From positions 124,001 through 188,000 of the forward strand of contig CAVSDF010000006.1 of NCBI GenBank assembly GCA_963726715.1: 64,000 bases of DNA, in the 5' to 3' direction. Shown piece after piece: positions 36,915 to 46,807 of the stretch (position 1 is the first letter of the stretch; each line of letters opens with the position of its first letter). Below the pieces are notes generated by a model. It was not told the DNA's origin, ran no database searches, and saw only the letters and a program-made list of their open reading frames with translations. This DNA comes from CAVSDF01 sp963726715. GTDB taxonomy: Bacteria > Bacteroidota > Rhodothermia > Rhodothermales > BA12. Both the position numbers and the translations under genes were made by a program.

Positions 36915-37787
36915 ATGCCCATCCTGCCCCTCATCGCCCTCGCCCTGATCTTGCTCCTCGTCACCGGCGTGCGGGTGGCCCAGGAGTATGAACGCAGCGT
37001 CGTCTTCCGGCTCGGGCGAAGTGTCGGGCTGCGCGGGCCGGGGCTGTTCTGGCTCATCCCGTTCATCGAGACGCAGCGGCGCGTCGACCTGCGCACGACG
37101 ACGGTCGATGTCGAGCGGCAGGAGGCGATCACGCGCGACTCGGTGACGATTCGCATCAACGCGGTGCTCTGGTGGCGCGTCGTCGACCCCGACCGCGCCG
37201 TCCTCGCCGTCACCGACTACCGGCAGGCCGTCTACCAGGTCGCTCTGACCGCGCTCCGCAACGTCATCGGGCAGCACGACCTCGACTCGGTCCTCCGCGA
37301 GCGCGACGCGATCAACATCGAACTCGCCGTCCTCGTCGATGCCGCGACCGAGCCGTGGGGGGTGAAGGTCGAGGCGGTGGGGATGAAGGACGTCGAGATC
37401 CCCGAGGCGATGCAGCGGGCGATGGCGCGGGAGGCGGAGGCGTCGCGCGAGAAGCGGGCGCGGATCATCAAGGCGCAGGCCGAGCTCGAATCGGCGAGGC
37501 AACTCGGCGAGGCGGCGGCGATCATTGCGCAGAACCCGATCGCACTCGAACTGCGACGCCTGCAGACGGTGACGGAGATCGGCACGGAGAACAACTCGAC
37601 GACGATCATGATGATGCCGACGGACTTCTTCACCCTCGCCTCCAACCTCAATCAGCGCCTGGCGGCCCCGTCCGAGGCGCCGAAAACGCCCATCCTGCCG
37701 CCCCCCGCGCCCGCGCCGCTCCCGTCGCCCTTCTCCGCCGACGCCCCGGCCACCGTCTCGCGCCGCGTGGGCGATGAGAGAGGGTGA
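36915..37787 (+). CDS. Slipin/SPFH-domain membrane protein
   Basis: A stomatin-like protein of 290 residues. A short N-terminal membrane anchor (LIALALILLLVTGV) is followed by the SPFH/band-7 domain: QEYERSVVFRLGRSVGLRGP, TTVDVERQEAITRDSVTIR, then WRVVDPDRAVLAVTDYRQAV and LRNVIGQHDLDSVLRERDAI. A helical segment follows (AREAEASREKRARIIKAQAE), and it ends in NSTTIMMMPTDFF and a Pro/Ala tail. Slipins form membrane rings or microdomains and often pair with an NfeD protein; none is adjacent here. The upstream coiled-coil membrane protein is a candidate partner instead. Confidence 0.88.
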   Translation: MPILPLIALALILLLVTGVRVAQEYERSVVFRLGRSVGLRGPGLFWLIPFIETQRRVDLRTTTVDVERQEAITRDSVTIRINAVLWWRVVDPDRAVLAVTDYRQAVYQVALTALRNVIGQHDLDSVLRERDAINIELAVLVDAATEPWGVKVEAVGMKDVEIPEAMQRAMAREAEASREKRARIIKAQAELESARQLGEAAAIIAQNPIALELRRLQTVTEIGTENNSTTIMMMPTDFFTLASNLNQRLAAPSEAPKTPILPPPAPAPLPSPFSADAPATVSRRVGDERG

Positions 37788-38256
37788 GTTGGGGAGGTTG
37801 TGGGTTGGTGAGACACATCGACTTCGTCCCCGCGTCGTCCCCGCGCACGTGGGTACCCAGGCGCGGGACAGGTGGTGTGCATGCAGATACGTCGTCCCCG
37901 CGAAAGCGGGGGCCCAGCCTCCAAGCTGCACGATGGATCCCCGCTTCCGCCGAGGTGACGAACGAAAGAGGGCGTCTGCCTTGTCGGGCGTTGCTGTACC
38001 GCAGCCGCACCAACCCGGTGCGGGGCAAGAGCGATGCGTCCCCAATCCGGACACGTCCACAGCCCTGTCATTGCGAGCGCAACGCGGCAATCCGGGTCGA
38101 AAGGCGCCGTCGATCCAGATTGCCGCGTCGCTCCTCGCAATGACAGCAGCGGAGCGGTGGAGGCAGCGCGTGGCCGCGTCGTCCCTGGCGCGCACTGCCC
38201 CACCGGCTCCGATGCGCGGGTGCGGCGTTCGGCGCTCGCTGGATTCCTCCGTTTCG
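37788..38256. repeat. Repeat-packed intergenic region
   Basis: These 469 bp hold no convincing gene but several inverted repeats. GTCCCCGCGC ... GCGCGGGAC brackets 37836-37868, and CCCCGCGAAAGCGGGG lies near 37896-37911. A long inverted repeat runs from CTGTCATTGCGAG at 38065-38077 to CTCGCAATGACAG at 38134-38146, with a second nested pair GCGGCAATC/GATTGCCGC. These match dispersed repeat types found in many genomes. Degenerate relatives of the last one lie at 9151-9238 and 59440-59486. Confidence 0.65.
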
Positions 38257-39102
38257 ATGCCCGCTCTCCTCGATCTGCTCAAAGGTGCCCAGGCCGTCGG
38301 CGCCGTCGGGGTGCTGGCGCTCCTGCTGCTCGCCGAGACGCTGCACCCGTTCTTCGACGCCCTGCGCGGACGTGACCGCGCCGCGCACGGGCTGCGCAAC
38401 CTCGCCCTCGGGGCGGTCAACGGGGCGCTCGTGGCGTTCGTGTTCGCCGGATTGTGGGGAGCCGCGGCGGCGTGGGCCGAGGCGCGCGGCGTCGGGCTGC
38501 TCGCGCTCGCGCCGATGCCGGTGTGGCTGCACGCAGTCCTCGCCATCCTCCTCCTCGATGCTTGGACGTATGCGTGGCACCGCCTGAACCACCGCGTGCC
38601 GTTTCTGTGGCGCCTGCACCGCGTCCACCACGCCGATGCGGCGATGGACGTGACGACGGCGCACCGCTTCCACATCGGCGAGATCGTGCTCTCGTCGGCG
38701 CTGCGCATCCCGGTCCTCGTGCTCCTCGGCGCGCACCTGTGGGAGCTGGTGCTCTACGAGACGCTGATGTTCGCCGTCGTGCAGTTCCACCACGCCGACC
38801 TGGCGCTGCCGCCGCGCCTCGACCGCGCCCTCCGCGCCGTCGTCGTCACGCCCGCGCTGCACAAGGTGCACCACTCGCGCTGGCAGCCCGAGACCGACTC
38901 GAACTACAGCTCGCTCTTCTCGTGGTGGGACCGGGTCTTCGGCTCCTTCCGCACCCGCGCCGACCTCGCGGCGATTCGAATGGGGCTTGACGAGTTCGAG
39001 CGTCCGGGCGACGACACGATCGCGGGGATGGTGCGGATGCCGTTTGCGCCGCTGCATCCGTCTGGGGATGGGGATGTGGCCGGGGATCGCCCCGACCGTT
39101 GA
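38257..39102 (+). CDS. Sterol desaturase / fatty acid hydroxylase family enzyme
   Basis: A 281-residue integral membrane di-iron enzyme. The histidine boxes are visible in order: HRLNH (AWHRLNHRVPFLW), HRVHHADAAMDVTTAHRFH, and HKVHHSRWQPETDSNYSS near the end. Four hydrophobic helices precede or separate them (LLKGAQAVGAVGVLALLLLA, the first). The SSLFSWWDRVFGSFR block is typical of bacterial members. It probably hydroxylates a lipid such as a fatty acid, carotenoid or hopanoid; the substrate is not readable. The ATG at 38257 is chosen after the repeat-rich gap. It is followed by a MATE gene. Confidence 0.87.
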   Translation: MPALLDLLKGAQAVGAVGVLALLLLAETLHPFFDALRGRDRAAHGLRNLALGAVNGALVAFVFAGLWGAAAAWAEARGVGLLALAPMPVWLHAVLAILLLDAWTYAWHRLNHRVPFLWRLHRVHHADAAMDVTTAHRFHIGEIVLSSALRIPVLVLLGAHLWELVLYETLMFAVVQFHHADLALPPRLDRALRAVVVTPALHKVHHSRWQPETDSNYSSLFSWWDRVFGSFRTRADLAAIRMGLDEFERPGDDTIAGMVRMPFAPLHPSGDGDVAGDRPDR

Positions 39103-39188
39103 CGCGCACGGGGGCACAGGGACGTAACGACGGGCGGCACGCGTGGCGAACGCACCTGGCCTTCACTGCCTGTGGATGGCGAGGGCGA

Positions 39189-39196
39189 TAGCTTCG
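39189..39196 (+). promoter_or_regulatory. Putative -7 box TAGCTTCG
   Basis: TAGCTTCG, identical to the octamer before asnS, lies 26 bp before the MATE start codon. The 120-bp gap otherwise shows nothing. Confidence 0.4.
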
Positions 39197-39222
39197 AGGC
39201 CCTGTTCGACCCATCGCGCGCC

Positions 39223-40618
39223 ATGACCCGCCGACGCCTCGGCGCTGAGATCGGCGCCACACTTACGCTCGCCGTTCCCATCATCGTCTCGCAGCTGGCG
39301 CAGGTGTCGCTCGGCTTCGTCGATACGGTGATGGTGGAAGCTCGGCGCCGCCGCGCTCGCGGCCGTCGCGCTCGGCGGGGCGCTGTTCTTCGCCATCGGC
39401 CTCGTCTTCCTCGGCATCTGCCTCGCCGTCGAGCCGCTCGTCTCGCAGGCCTTCGGCGCGGGCGACGCGGCGCGGGTGAGCCGGAGCGTGCAGAGCGGCC
39501 TCTGGGCGGCGGTGCTGATGAGCGTCCCGGCGATGCTCGTGCTGCGCGGCGCGGGGCTGATGCTCGCGTGGCCGCCGCTCGGGCAGGACCCGGCGACCGC
39601 CGTCGTCGCCGCTCAGTACCTCGCGGCGCTCTCGTGGGGACTGCCCGGCTTCCTCGTCTTCGGCGCCCTCCGTTCGTTCTGCGAAGGCGTCTCGCGGCCC
39701 GTCGCCGTCACCGTCATCGCGCTCCTCAGCATCGGCGTCAACGTGACGGCCAACACGGCGTTCATCTTCGGCACGTGGGGCGCGCCCGCGCTCGGGGCCA
39801 TCGGCGCAGGCGTGGCGAGCGCGATCTCGGCGACGTTCTCGGCGGTTGCGCTCGCGGCGTTCATCGCCACGCGCCCCAGACTGCGCGTCTTCCGCCCGCT
39901 TCGGCTCGGGCGCCCCGACTGGCCGACCGTCGGCGAGATCTTCCGTGTCGGGGTGCCCGTCGGCGGGGCGTTCTTCGTCGAGGCCGGGCTGTTCGCCGCG
40001 ACGGCGCTGATGATGGGGAGCCTCGGCGCGGTGCCGCTCGCCGCGCACCAGATCGCCATCCAGTGCGCGAGCGTGACGTTCATGACGGCGCTCGGGACGG
40101 GCCTCGCGGGCGCCGTCCGTGTCGGGCAGGCGGCCGGACGCGGCGACGCGCGCGGCGTGCGGCGCGCGGGCGTCGTGGCGATGGGCATCGCGGTCGCCTT
40201 CATGTCGGTCTCGGCGGTCGCGTTCCTGGTGATTCCCGACGTTCTCATCGGCCTCTATGTAGACGAGACCGACCCGGCCAACGCCGACGTCGTGCGCCTC
40301 GCCGTCGTGCTGCTCGGCATCGCGGGCGCGTTTCAGCTCTTCGACGGATTGCAGGTGTCGAGCGCGGGCGCCCTCCGCGGCTTGAAGGACACGACAGCAG
40401 CGTTCGTCGTGGGCATCGCCGCCTACTGGGGCGTCGGGCTGACGGCGGGCGCGGTGATGGCGTTCGGCCTCGGCTGGGGCGCGCCGGGGCTGTGGTGGGG
40501 GCTGGTCGTCGGCCTCGCGGCGGCGGCGGCAGGGCTGTGCGCCCGGTTCCTGCGCCGCACCTCGGGCGACCGGTTGGCGCCGACGCTCGCGCGGGCACGG
40601 CGGGGGGGCGATGCGTAG
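39223..40618 (+). CDS. MATE-family efflux transporter (one frameshift)
   Basis: A multidrug/toxic-compound exporter of about 465 residues driven by an ion gradient. The first 38 residues from the ATG at 39223 (LTLAVPIIVSQLAQVSLGFV, DTVMV) are in one frame. Near 39336 the frame changes by one base, and the rest (LGAAALAAVALGGALFFAIG, PLVSQAFGAGDAARVSRSV, then repeated helices) is in another to the stop at 40616-40618. Twelve hydrophobic helices can be counted. Typical MATE blocks are PLVSQAFGAGD and HQIAIQCASVTFMTALGTGL. The slip falls at GGTGGAAGCTCGG, where one extra base would explain it. Confidence 0.85.
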
Positions 40619-41054
40619 CCCCAGGATCAACGCCCCGTCGCCTCGTCCGATTTCCCGTAGGGGACGTGCTTGCACGTCCCGCCCTCCCGCGCGTCGCCCT
40701 TCGACAGGCGCACAGGGGATCGGCGGCGGGTGCGCCTCTTCGGGGCATGGTCGAGAGCGCTGAGGGTAGGGGCGCAACCGGGCGGGGCAAGCCCCGCCCC
40801 TACGAGCCGCCGGGGCATAATCCATAGGCGGGCTTGGCCGACCCACGCGCGAGTCTGAAAATAGAGGCCCTGCGGGCGCGCATCGGGCGATTCGATGGCG
40901 AGTGTCTGTTATCGAGATGGAATCCACTCGGGCGGACTGGAATCGGCTTCGGCGGGGCCATTGGCGCGATTTTCAACCCGGCCCGGACGAGCCTCCGGCG
41001 TGCGGGCGTACCTTCGAAGCACCCCGACTCGCCCCTGCTCGCGCGACCTCTCGC
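40619..41054. other. Intergenic region before the act operon, with two hairpins
   Basis: These 436 bp separate the MATE gene from actA. They contain GGGACGTGC-TT-GCACGTCCC at 40661-40680, tagged GTAGGGG on its left, and a nested element at 40766-40803 with outer arms GTAGGGGCG/CGCCCCTAC and an inner stem GGGCGGGGC-AA-GCCCCGCCC. Both belong to the GTAGGGG family and may block read-through into the act operon. A promoter-like TACCTTCG lies at 41009. No gene was recognised in the rest. Confidence 0.6.
41009..41016 (+). promoter_or_regulatory. Putative act operon promoter, -7 box TACCTTCG
   Basis: TACCTTCG lies 38 bp before actA, the first gene of the respiratory operon, and matches the TAnnTTCG octamer found before other genes. 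The -33 region is not clear by eye. Because the operon appears to start here, this is the best promoter candidate for ACIII. Confidence 0.5.
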
Positions 41055-41702
41055 ATGTCCCAGATCTTCCCCAAGAAGGCCAACGTCCTGCCTCTGCTGA
41101 CCCTCGTGGGTCTCGGCGTCGGCGGCGTGCTGACGATTTTTCTCGTCTGGTACTACTTCTCGCCCCAGTTCACCGACGTTGGCTACGCGCCCGTGCAGCC
41201 GGTCGCGTACAGCCACCAGCTTCACGCCGGTCAGCTCGGCATGGACTGCCGCTACTGCCACAACCAGGTCGAGGTCAGCCCGCACGCCAACGTCCCGCCG
41301 ACGCAGACGTGCATGAACTGCCACAACCAGATCAAGACCAACTCGCTCAAACTGCTGCCCGTGCGCGAGAGCTGGGCGACGGGCAAGCCGATCGAGTGGG
41401 TGAACGTCCACATGCTGCCCGACTACGCGCACTTCTCGCACGCGGCGCACGTGACCAACGGCGTCGGCTGCGAGACCTGCCACGGGCGGATCGACCAGCA
41501 GGTCGTCGTCCAGCAGGTCGCGTCGATGTCGATGGGATGGTGCCTCGAGTGCCACCGCCAGCCGGAGTTGTACCTGCGCCCGAAGGACCAGATCACAGCG
41601 ATGGGCTACGTGCAGCCTGCCAACTTCATCGAGCGCAACCTGGAGACGATCCGCCGCGAGGGCATCCAGCCCCCGCAGAACTGCTCGTCGTGTCACTACT
41701 GA
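41055..41702 (+). CDS. actA: ACIII subunit ActA, pentahaem cytochrome c
   Basis: Periplasmic cytochrome c subunit of Alternative Complex III, which oxidises menaquinol and reduces cytochrome c or the oxidase. The 215-residue chain has one N-terminal membrane helix (LLTLVGLGVGGVLTIFLVWY) and five CxxCH haem sites: C65-H69, C86-H90, C139-H143, C163-H167 and C210-H214. This equals the pentahaem ActA of Rhodothermus marinus. The ATG at 41055 (MSQIFPKKANVLPLL) gives a short basic head. It is the first gene of a 16-kb co-directional run; actB follows 93 bp later. Confidence 0.96.
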   Translation: MSQIFPKKANVLPLLTLVGLGVGGVLTIFLVWYYFSPQFTDVGYAPVQPVAYSHQLHAGQLGMDCRYCHNQVEVSPHANVPPTQTCMNCHNQIKTNSLKLLPVRESWATGKPIEWVNVHMLPDYAHFSHAAHVTNGVGCETCHGRIDQQVVVQQVASMSMGWCLECHRQPELYLRPKDQITAMGYVQPANFIERNLETIRREGIQPPQNCSSCHY

Positions 41703-41795
41703 GACTCCACCCGAGCCTCCCCTCCTGAGCCGTCGCCGCGCCCGGCGGGCCGCCTTGCCTGAGGCCGCTTCGCCGCCGCCACCTTCACACTCCCG

Positions 41796-44700
41796 ATGAT
41801 CGAGCTTCCCCTCCTCGGCCACGACGCCCCCGAGGCGCCGTCCAGCGCCGCGCCGGTCTGGCGCAGCTTCGAGCAGCGCACCCGCGCCGCCGACGTGCGG
41901 GCGCAGCACGGCGCCGAGTTCATGCCCGAGGCGCTCGAAACGCCGACGCCCGCCAACCGCCGCCAGTTTCTCCAGCTGATGGGCGCGGGCGCGGCCCTGA
42001 TGGGCCTGAGCGCGTGCCGCAAGCCCGCCGAGCTGATTCTGCCGTACTCGCGCAAGCCCGAGGACGTGATCGAGGGCATCGCGCAGTACTACGCGACCGC
42101 GATGCCGCTGCGCGGCGTCGTCTCGGGCCTGCTCGTCGAGAGCCACGAAGGGCGCCCGACGAAGGTCGAGGGCAACCCCGATCACCCGGTCGCGCGCGGC
42201 GTCGCCGGGCTGTGGGAGCAGGCATCGGTGCTCAACCTCTACGACCCCGACCGCAGCCGCCGCGTGCGCCGCGGCACCGCCGACGCGTCGTGGCGCGAGT
42301 TCGTGAACGCGGCGAGCCGATTCAGCGGGCAGACGGTCGTCGTCGCCGAGCCGTCGTCGTCGCCGACGCAGGCGCGGTTGCAGGCGGCGCTCGCCGGGCG
42401 CTTCCCCGGCCTTCTCTGGGTGACGTACCGTCCGGAGGGCGATCACGGCTTCGCCCTCGCCACGCAGGCGGCCTACGGGCGCCCGATGCGGGCGATGTAC
42501 GACTTCACACAGGCCGACGTCATCGTCTCGCTCGACGCCGATTTCCTCGGCGCCACCGAGATCGGTAGCGACGTGCACGCGCGCAGCTTCGGCGAGGCGC
42601 GGCGCCCCGAGCGCGGCACGATGCCGCGCGTCTACGCCGTCGAGAGTGCGTATACGTCGACCGGTGCGCAGGCCGACCACCGCCTCCGCCTCAAGCCCTC
42701 GCGCATCGCTGCGTTTGCCGCCGCGCTCTCGGGCGGAAGCGCAGGCACGGCCTTCACCGGTCGCGACGCCGCCTTCCTCGACGCCCTCGCGGCCGACATG
42801 CGCGGCAAGCGCGTCGTCGTGATCGCGGGCGGCGCGATGCCTGCCGCTGTGCACGGGATGGCGCTCCAGATGACCGCCGCCTCGGGTGCCATGGGCGGCG
42901 CGATGCGCCTGCTCGACACCGGCGAGGCCGCCGCGCCGACGCAGGCCGAAAGCCTCCGCGGCCTCTCCGCGGCCATGAGCAACGGGCAGGTGCAGAACGT
43001 CATCTTCCTCGGCACGAACCCCGTCTACGACGCGCCAGCGGAGCTTCGCTTCGCGGAATCGCTGGCGAAGGTGCCCAACTCGGTCCACGTCGGCCTCTTC
43101 CTCGACGAGACCGCGCAGACGTGCGCGTGGCACGTCCCGGCAGCCCACTACCTCGAAGCCTGGGGCGACGGGCGCGCGTACGACGGGACGCTTTCCATCA
43201 TCCAGCCGCTCATCGCGCCGCTCAACGACAAGGCCATGACGGCGGCGGCGCAGGACGGCGCGGCTGCCGAGGAAGCGGGAACGGCGCGCGTCGCCACCGC
43301 CGAGGACATCGCGCGCGAGTACGACGAGATCCGCTCGGAGATCGAAGTCCTCAACGCCCTCGTCACCGGGCAGACGATCTCCGGTTACGAACTCGTCCGC
43401 GAGACGTGGCGCGGGCAGGTCACCGGGGATTTCGAGGCCGGATGGCGCTCGGCGGTCCACAACGGCTTCCTCCCGAACACCGGCTACGCCGCCGCCACCG
43501 CCGGTGCGCCCGGCGCCGCCGTTGCGATGCCCGCGATGCCGACGGGCGATGTCGAGGTCACGGTCCGCCTCTCGCCGACCGTGCTCGACGGGTCGTTCGC
43601 CAACAACCCGTGGCAGCAGGAACTGCCGCACCCGATCACCAAGCTCGTCTGGGACAACGTCGCGCAGATGAGCCGCGCCACTGCCGAGCGCCTGGGTCTC
43701 TCGGTCGAGTACGAGAACGGACGCTTCCAGGCCGATGTCGTGCGCATCGACGCCGGCGGACGCTCGGTCACGCTCCCGATCTGGATCACGCCCGGCCACG
43801 CCGACGACGCCGTGACCCTCACGATGGGTTACGGGCGCTCGATGCAGTCGCCGCGCCCGGTCGAGGAGAACGCATTCTTCGACACCCGCAACCGCTCCGA
43901 CGTGTACCTCGGCGGGCCGCTCGGCAACGATGTCGGCGTCAACGTCGGGCCGCTTCGTGGGGCGGACTACGCGCCGTTCGTCGCCGCGACGGTCACGGCG
44001 ACCGGGGACCGCTACGAGCTGGTCTCGACGCAGGAGCACGGCTCGATGGAGGGCCGTCCGCTGCTCATCGAGGCCACGCTCGCCGAGTACAAAGCCCATC
44101 CCGCCTTCGCCGTCGACAAGCAGCCGCCCGTGCCCGGTGGCGGCGACTGGCGCACCGAGCAGCCGCTCTGGGACGACGCGCAGGCGCAGAAGCAGGACTT
44201 CTTCCGCGCCTCGACCCACGCCCGCAACCAGTGGGCGATGGTCGTCGACCTGACCTCCTGCACGGGCTGTTCGGCCTGTGTCGTCGCCTGCAACGCCGAG
44301 AACAACATCTCGATGGTCGGCAAGGAGCAGGTCGGCAAGGGGCGCGAGATGCACTGGCTGCGCATCGACCGGTACTACATCGGCGAGGACGAGGCGGACC
44401 CGCGCATGGGCTTCCAGTTCCTCACGTGCGTCCACTGCGAGAACGCGCCGTGCGAGAGCGTCTGCCCGGTCGCCGCGACCGTCCACTCGGAGGACGGCAC
44501 CAACCAGATGATCTACAACCGCTGCATCGGCACGCGGTACTGCTCGAACAACTGCCCGTACAAGGTCCGCCGTTACAACTGGTACAACTGGGCCAAGCAC
44601 CTGCCGCTCACGGCCTCGATGCAGCTCAACCCGAACGTGACGGTGCGCTACCGTGGCGTGATGGAAAAGTGCTCGTTCTGCGTGCAGCGCATCCGCGAGG

Positions 44701-45119
44701 CGGACCTCCGGTCGAACATCGAAGGCCGCAACATCCGCGAGGGTGAAGTGCAGACGGCCTGCCAGACGGCGTGCGCGCCGGGCGCGATCACGTTCGGCGA
44801 CATGCTCGACCCGCAGTCGGCGGTGTCTGTCGCCCGCGCCAACCCGCGGCGCTACGAGCTGCTGCCGGAGCTCGGCACCCGCCCGCGCCTCTCGTACCTC
44901 GGCCGCGTCCGCAACCCGAACCCCGCCCTCGAAGCGCCCGTCGCCCTCACCGCCACCCACGGCGCGGGTCACGACGCAGGTGAGCACGACGCCGCCGCCG
45001 GTCACAGCGGCGACGGCGCGCGCGCCGACACGGCCCACCAGGGCGGCGGACGCGCGGCGACCGGCCCGATGGCCGACTCGGCCCGCGAGGCCGCCACGCC
45101 ATCGGCGCCCCCGCGCTGA
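41796..45119 (+). CDS. actB: ACIII subunit ActB, fused molybdopterin-like and Fe-S protein
   Basis: Largest ACIII subunit, 1107 residues. The N-terminal two thirds is a molybdopterin-oxidoreductase-like domain that in ACIII carries no molybdenum cofactor; it opens with a Tat-like NRRQFLQLMGAGAALMGLSA stretch around residue 50. The C-terminal part from about 800 is a four-cluster ferredoxin of the PsrB/DmsB type, with cysteine groups CTGCSACVVAC, CVHCENAPCESVCPV, CIGTRYCSNNCPYK, and CSFCVQRI with CQTACAPGA. It probably relays electrons from quinol to ActA. The tail is His/Asp/Ala-rich and variable. The gene lies between actA and actC. Confidence 0.95.
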   Translation: MIELPLLGHDAPEAPSSAAPVWRSFEQRTRAADVRAQHGAEFMPEALETPTPANRRQFLQLMGAGAALMGLSACRKPAELILPYSRKPEDVIEGIAQYYATAMPLRGVVSGLLVESHEGRPTKVEGNPDHPVARGVAGLWEQASVLNLYDPDRSRRVRRGTADASWREFVNAASRFSGQTVVVAEPSSSPTQARLQAALAGRFPGLLWVTYRPEGDHGFALATQAAYGRPMRAMYDFTQADVIVSLDADFLGATEIGSDVHARSFGEARRPERGTMPRVYAVESAYTSTGAQADHRLRLKPSRIAAFAAALSGGSAGTAFTGRDAAFLDALAADMRGKRVVVIAGGAMPAAVHGMALQMTAASGAMGGAMRLLDTGEAAAPTQAESLRGLSAAMSNGQVQNVIFLGTNPVYDAPAELRFAESLAKVPNSVHVGLFLDETAQTCAWHVPAAHYLEAWGDGRAYDGTLSIIQPLIAPLNDKAMTAAAQDGAAAEEAGTARVATAEDIAREYDEIRSEIEVLNALVTGQTISGYELVRETWRGQVTGDFEAGWRSAVHNGFLPNTGYAAATAGAPGAAVAMPAMPTGDVEVTVRLSPTVLDGSFANNPWQQELPHPITKLVWDNVAQMSRATAERLGLSVEYENGRFQADVVRIDAGGRSVTLPIWITPGHADDAVTLTMGYGRSMQSPRPVEENAFFDTRNRSDVYLGGPLGNDVGVNVGPLRGADYAPFVAATVTATGDRYELVSTQEHGSMEGRPLLIEATLAEYKAHPAFAVDKQPPVPGGGDWRTEQPLWDDAQAQKQDFFRASTHARNQWAMVVDLTSCTGCSACVVACNAENNISMVGKEQVGKGREMHWLRIDRYYIGEDEADPRMGFQFLTCVHCENAPCESVCPVAATVHSEDGTNQMIYNRCIGTRYCSNNCPYKVRRYNWYNWAKHLPLTASMQLNPNVTVRYRGVMEKCSFCVQRIREADLRSNIEGRNIREGEVQTACQTACAPGAITFGDMLDPQSAVSVARANPRRYELLPELGTRPRLSYLGRVRNPNPALEAPVALTATHGAGHDAGEHDAAAGHSGDGARADTAHQGGGRAATGPMADSAREAATPSAPPR

Positions 45120-45207
45120 CACGCCCCTCCGCCGCGCGACCCGCGGCCCCGACGATGCGCCGCCCGGCGGCGCTTGCCCTTCCTTCCCGCCTCTTGCCGA
45201 CCGCCTC

Positions 45208-46749
45208 GTGACTTCCTCGCCCGCGAAGACGCTCGCGTTCACGGCCCACACGCCCGAACACGCGGACTACGACGAACAGCCGCCGCTCGTACAGGGCGGC
45301 CTGTCGTTCCACGACATCACCGAGATGGTCTCGGTGCACACCGAGCGCAAGACGCCGCTCGGGTGGTACATCGCCTTCGGCATCGCCAACGTCGGCGTGC
45401 TGATCTTCCTCGTCTCGCTCGCCTTCCAGCTCTGGAACGGCATCGGCGTGTGGGGCAACAACGTGCCCGTCGGCTGGGCGTGGGACATCGTCAACTTCGT
45501 CTGGTGGGTCGGCATCGGCCACGCCGGGACGCTGATCTCGGCGGTGCTCTTCCTCTTCCGGCAGCGCTGGCGCACGTCGATCAACCGCGCCGCGGAGGCG
45601 ATGACGATCTTCGCGGTCATCTGCGCCCTGCTGTTTCCGACGTTCCACGTCGGGCGCGTGTGGGTGATCTACTGGACGCTCCCCATCCCCAACTCGATGG
45701 AGATGTGGCCGCAGTTCAAAAGCCCGCTCCTCTGGGACGTCTTCGCGGTCTCGTCCTACTTCCTCGTCTCGCTCACCTTCTGGTTCATCGGCCTCGTGCC
45801 GGACCTCGCCACGCTCCGCGACCGTGCCGTGGCGATGGGCCGCACGTGGCGAGCGCGCACCTACGGCGCCCTTGCGATGGGCTGGACGGGCGCGAACCGC
45901 CACTGGCGCAACTACGAGAAGGCGTACCTCATCCTCGCCGGCCTCGCGACGCCGCTCGTGCTGAGCGTCCACTCGGTCGTGTCGTTCGACTTCGCCGTCT
46001 CGATCATCCCCGGCTGGCACACGACGATCTTCCCGCCGTACTTCGTCGCGGGCGCCATCTTCTCGGGCTTCGCGATGGTCGTGACGCTGCTTGTCGTGGC
46101 GCGTTGGATCTACAAGCTGGAGAACCTCATCACGCTCGATCACCTCGAGAAGATGAACATCGTGATCCTGGTGACGGGTACGATCGTCGGGTTTGCGTAC
46201 ATCACGGAGTTCTTCATCGCGTGGTACTCGCAGTCGACGTACGAGATGTATCAGTTCTTCGAGGTGCGCTGGAAGGGGCCGTTTGCGTGGGCGTACTGGA
46301 CGATGATGTTCTGCAACCTCGTTTCGCCGCAGGTCTTCTGGTTCAAGAAGATGCGCCGCAGCATCCCGGTGATGTTTGCGCTCTCGATCGTCGTGAACAT
46401 CGGCATGTGGTTCGAGCGCTTCGTGATCACCGTGCTCTCGCTTCACCGCGACTACCTGCCGTCGTCGTGGGGCTACTACCAGCCGACGATCGTCGATGTC
46501 GGCTTCTACGTGGGTTCGCTCGGCATCTTCTTTACGCTCTTCCTCCTCTTCCTGCGCTGGCTGCCGATGGTCGCGATGGCCGAAGTGAAGGGCATCATGC
46601 CCGAGGCCGACCCGCACAACTACCACGCCCACGAGGGCGATGGCCACGGCGCCGCCGCCGAGCTGGCCGCGCCGCACGGCGGCAAGGCGATGCAGGGCAC
46701 GCACGACGCCTACGTGACCGGCGCCGAGGAATCGCAGCGCCACGCCTGA
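45208..46749 (+). CDS. actC: ACIII subunit ActC, NrfD/PsrC-type membrane protein
   Basis: Integral membrane quinol-binding subunit of 513 residues. About ten transmembrane helices are visible, starting LGWYIAFGIANVGVLIFLVS, with conserved VGIGHAGTLISAVLFLFRQR and VSFDFAVSIIPGWHTTIFPP. These are NrfD/PsrC family hallmarks; ActC and ActF are related in ACIII. The start is the GTG at 45208 (VTSSPAKTLAFTAHTPEHAD), chosen because the earlier frame overlaps actB out of frame. The cytoplasmic tail is His-rich (YHAHEGDGHGAA). It lies 88 bp after actB. Confidence 0.94.
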   Translation: MTSSPAKTLAFTAHTPEHADYDEQPPLVQGGLSFHDITEMVSVHTERKTPLGWYIAFGIANVGVLIFLVSLAFQLWNGIGVWGNNVPVGWAWDIVNFVWWVGIGHAGTLISAVLFLFRQRWRTSINRAAEAMTIFAVICALLFPTFHVGRVWVIYWTLPIPNSMEMWPQFKSPLLWDVFAVSSYFLVSLTFWFIGLVPDLATLRDRAVAMGRTWRARTYGALAMGWTGANRHWRNYEKAYLILAGLATPLVLSVHSVVSFDFAVSIIPGWHTTIFPPYFVAGAIFSGFAMVVTLLVVARWIYKLENLITLDHLEKMNIVILVTGTIVGFAYITEFFIAWYSQSTYEMYQFFEVRWKGPFAWAYWTMMFCNLVSPQVFWFKKMRRSIPVMFALSIVVNIGMWFERFVITVLSLHRDYLPSSWGYYQPTIVDVGFYVGSLGIFFTLFLLFLRWLPMVAMAEVKGIMPEADPHNYHAHEGDGHGAAAELAAPHGGKAMQGTHDAYVTGAEESQRHA

Positions 46750-46807
46750 TCTCTGATCCCATCCAAGGGAGTGGCCCCGCCGCCCGCCCCCGCCGTCCCG
46801 AACGAAC

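Noticed and set aside
41796..45119. Active molybdoenzyme
   Set aside because: ActB-type MopB domains in ACIII lack the cofactor; the context with actA and actC-F fixes the assignment.
40800..45251. A 1483-codon open frame on the minus strand
   Set aside because: It is the antisense of actA, actB and the start of actC; GC-rich third positions keep the opposite frame open, and it is rich in His, Arg and Val with no recognisable domain.
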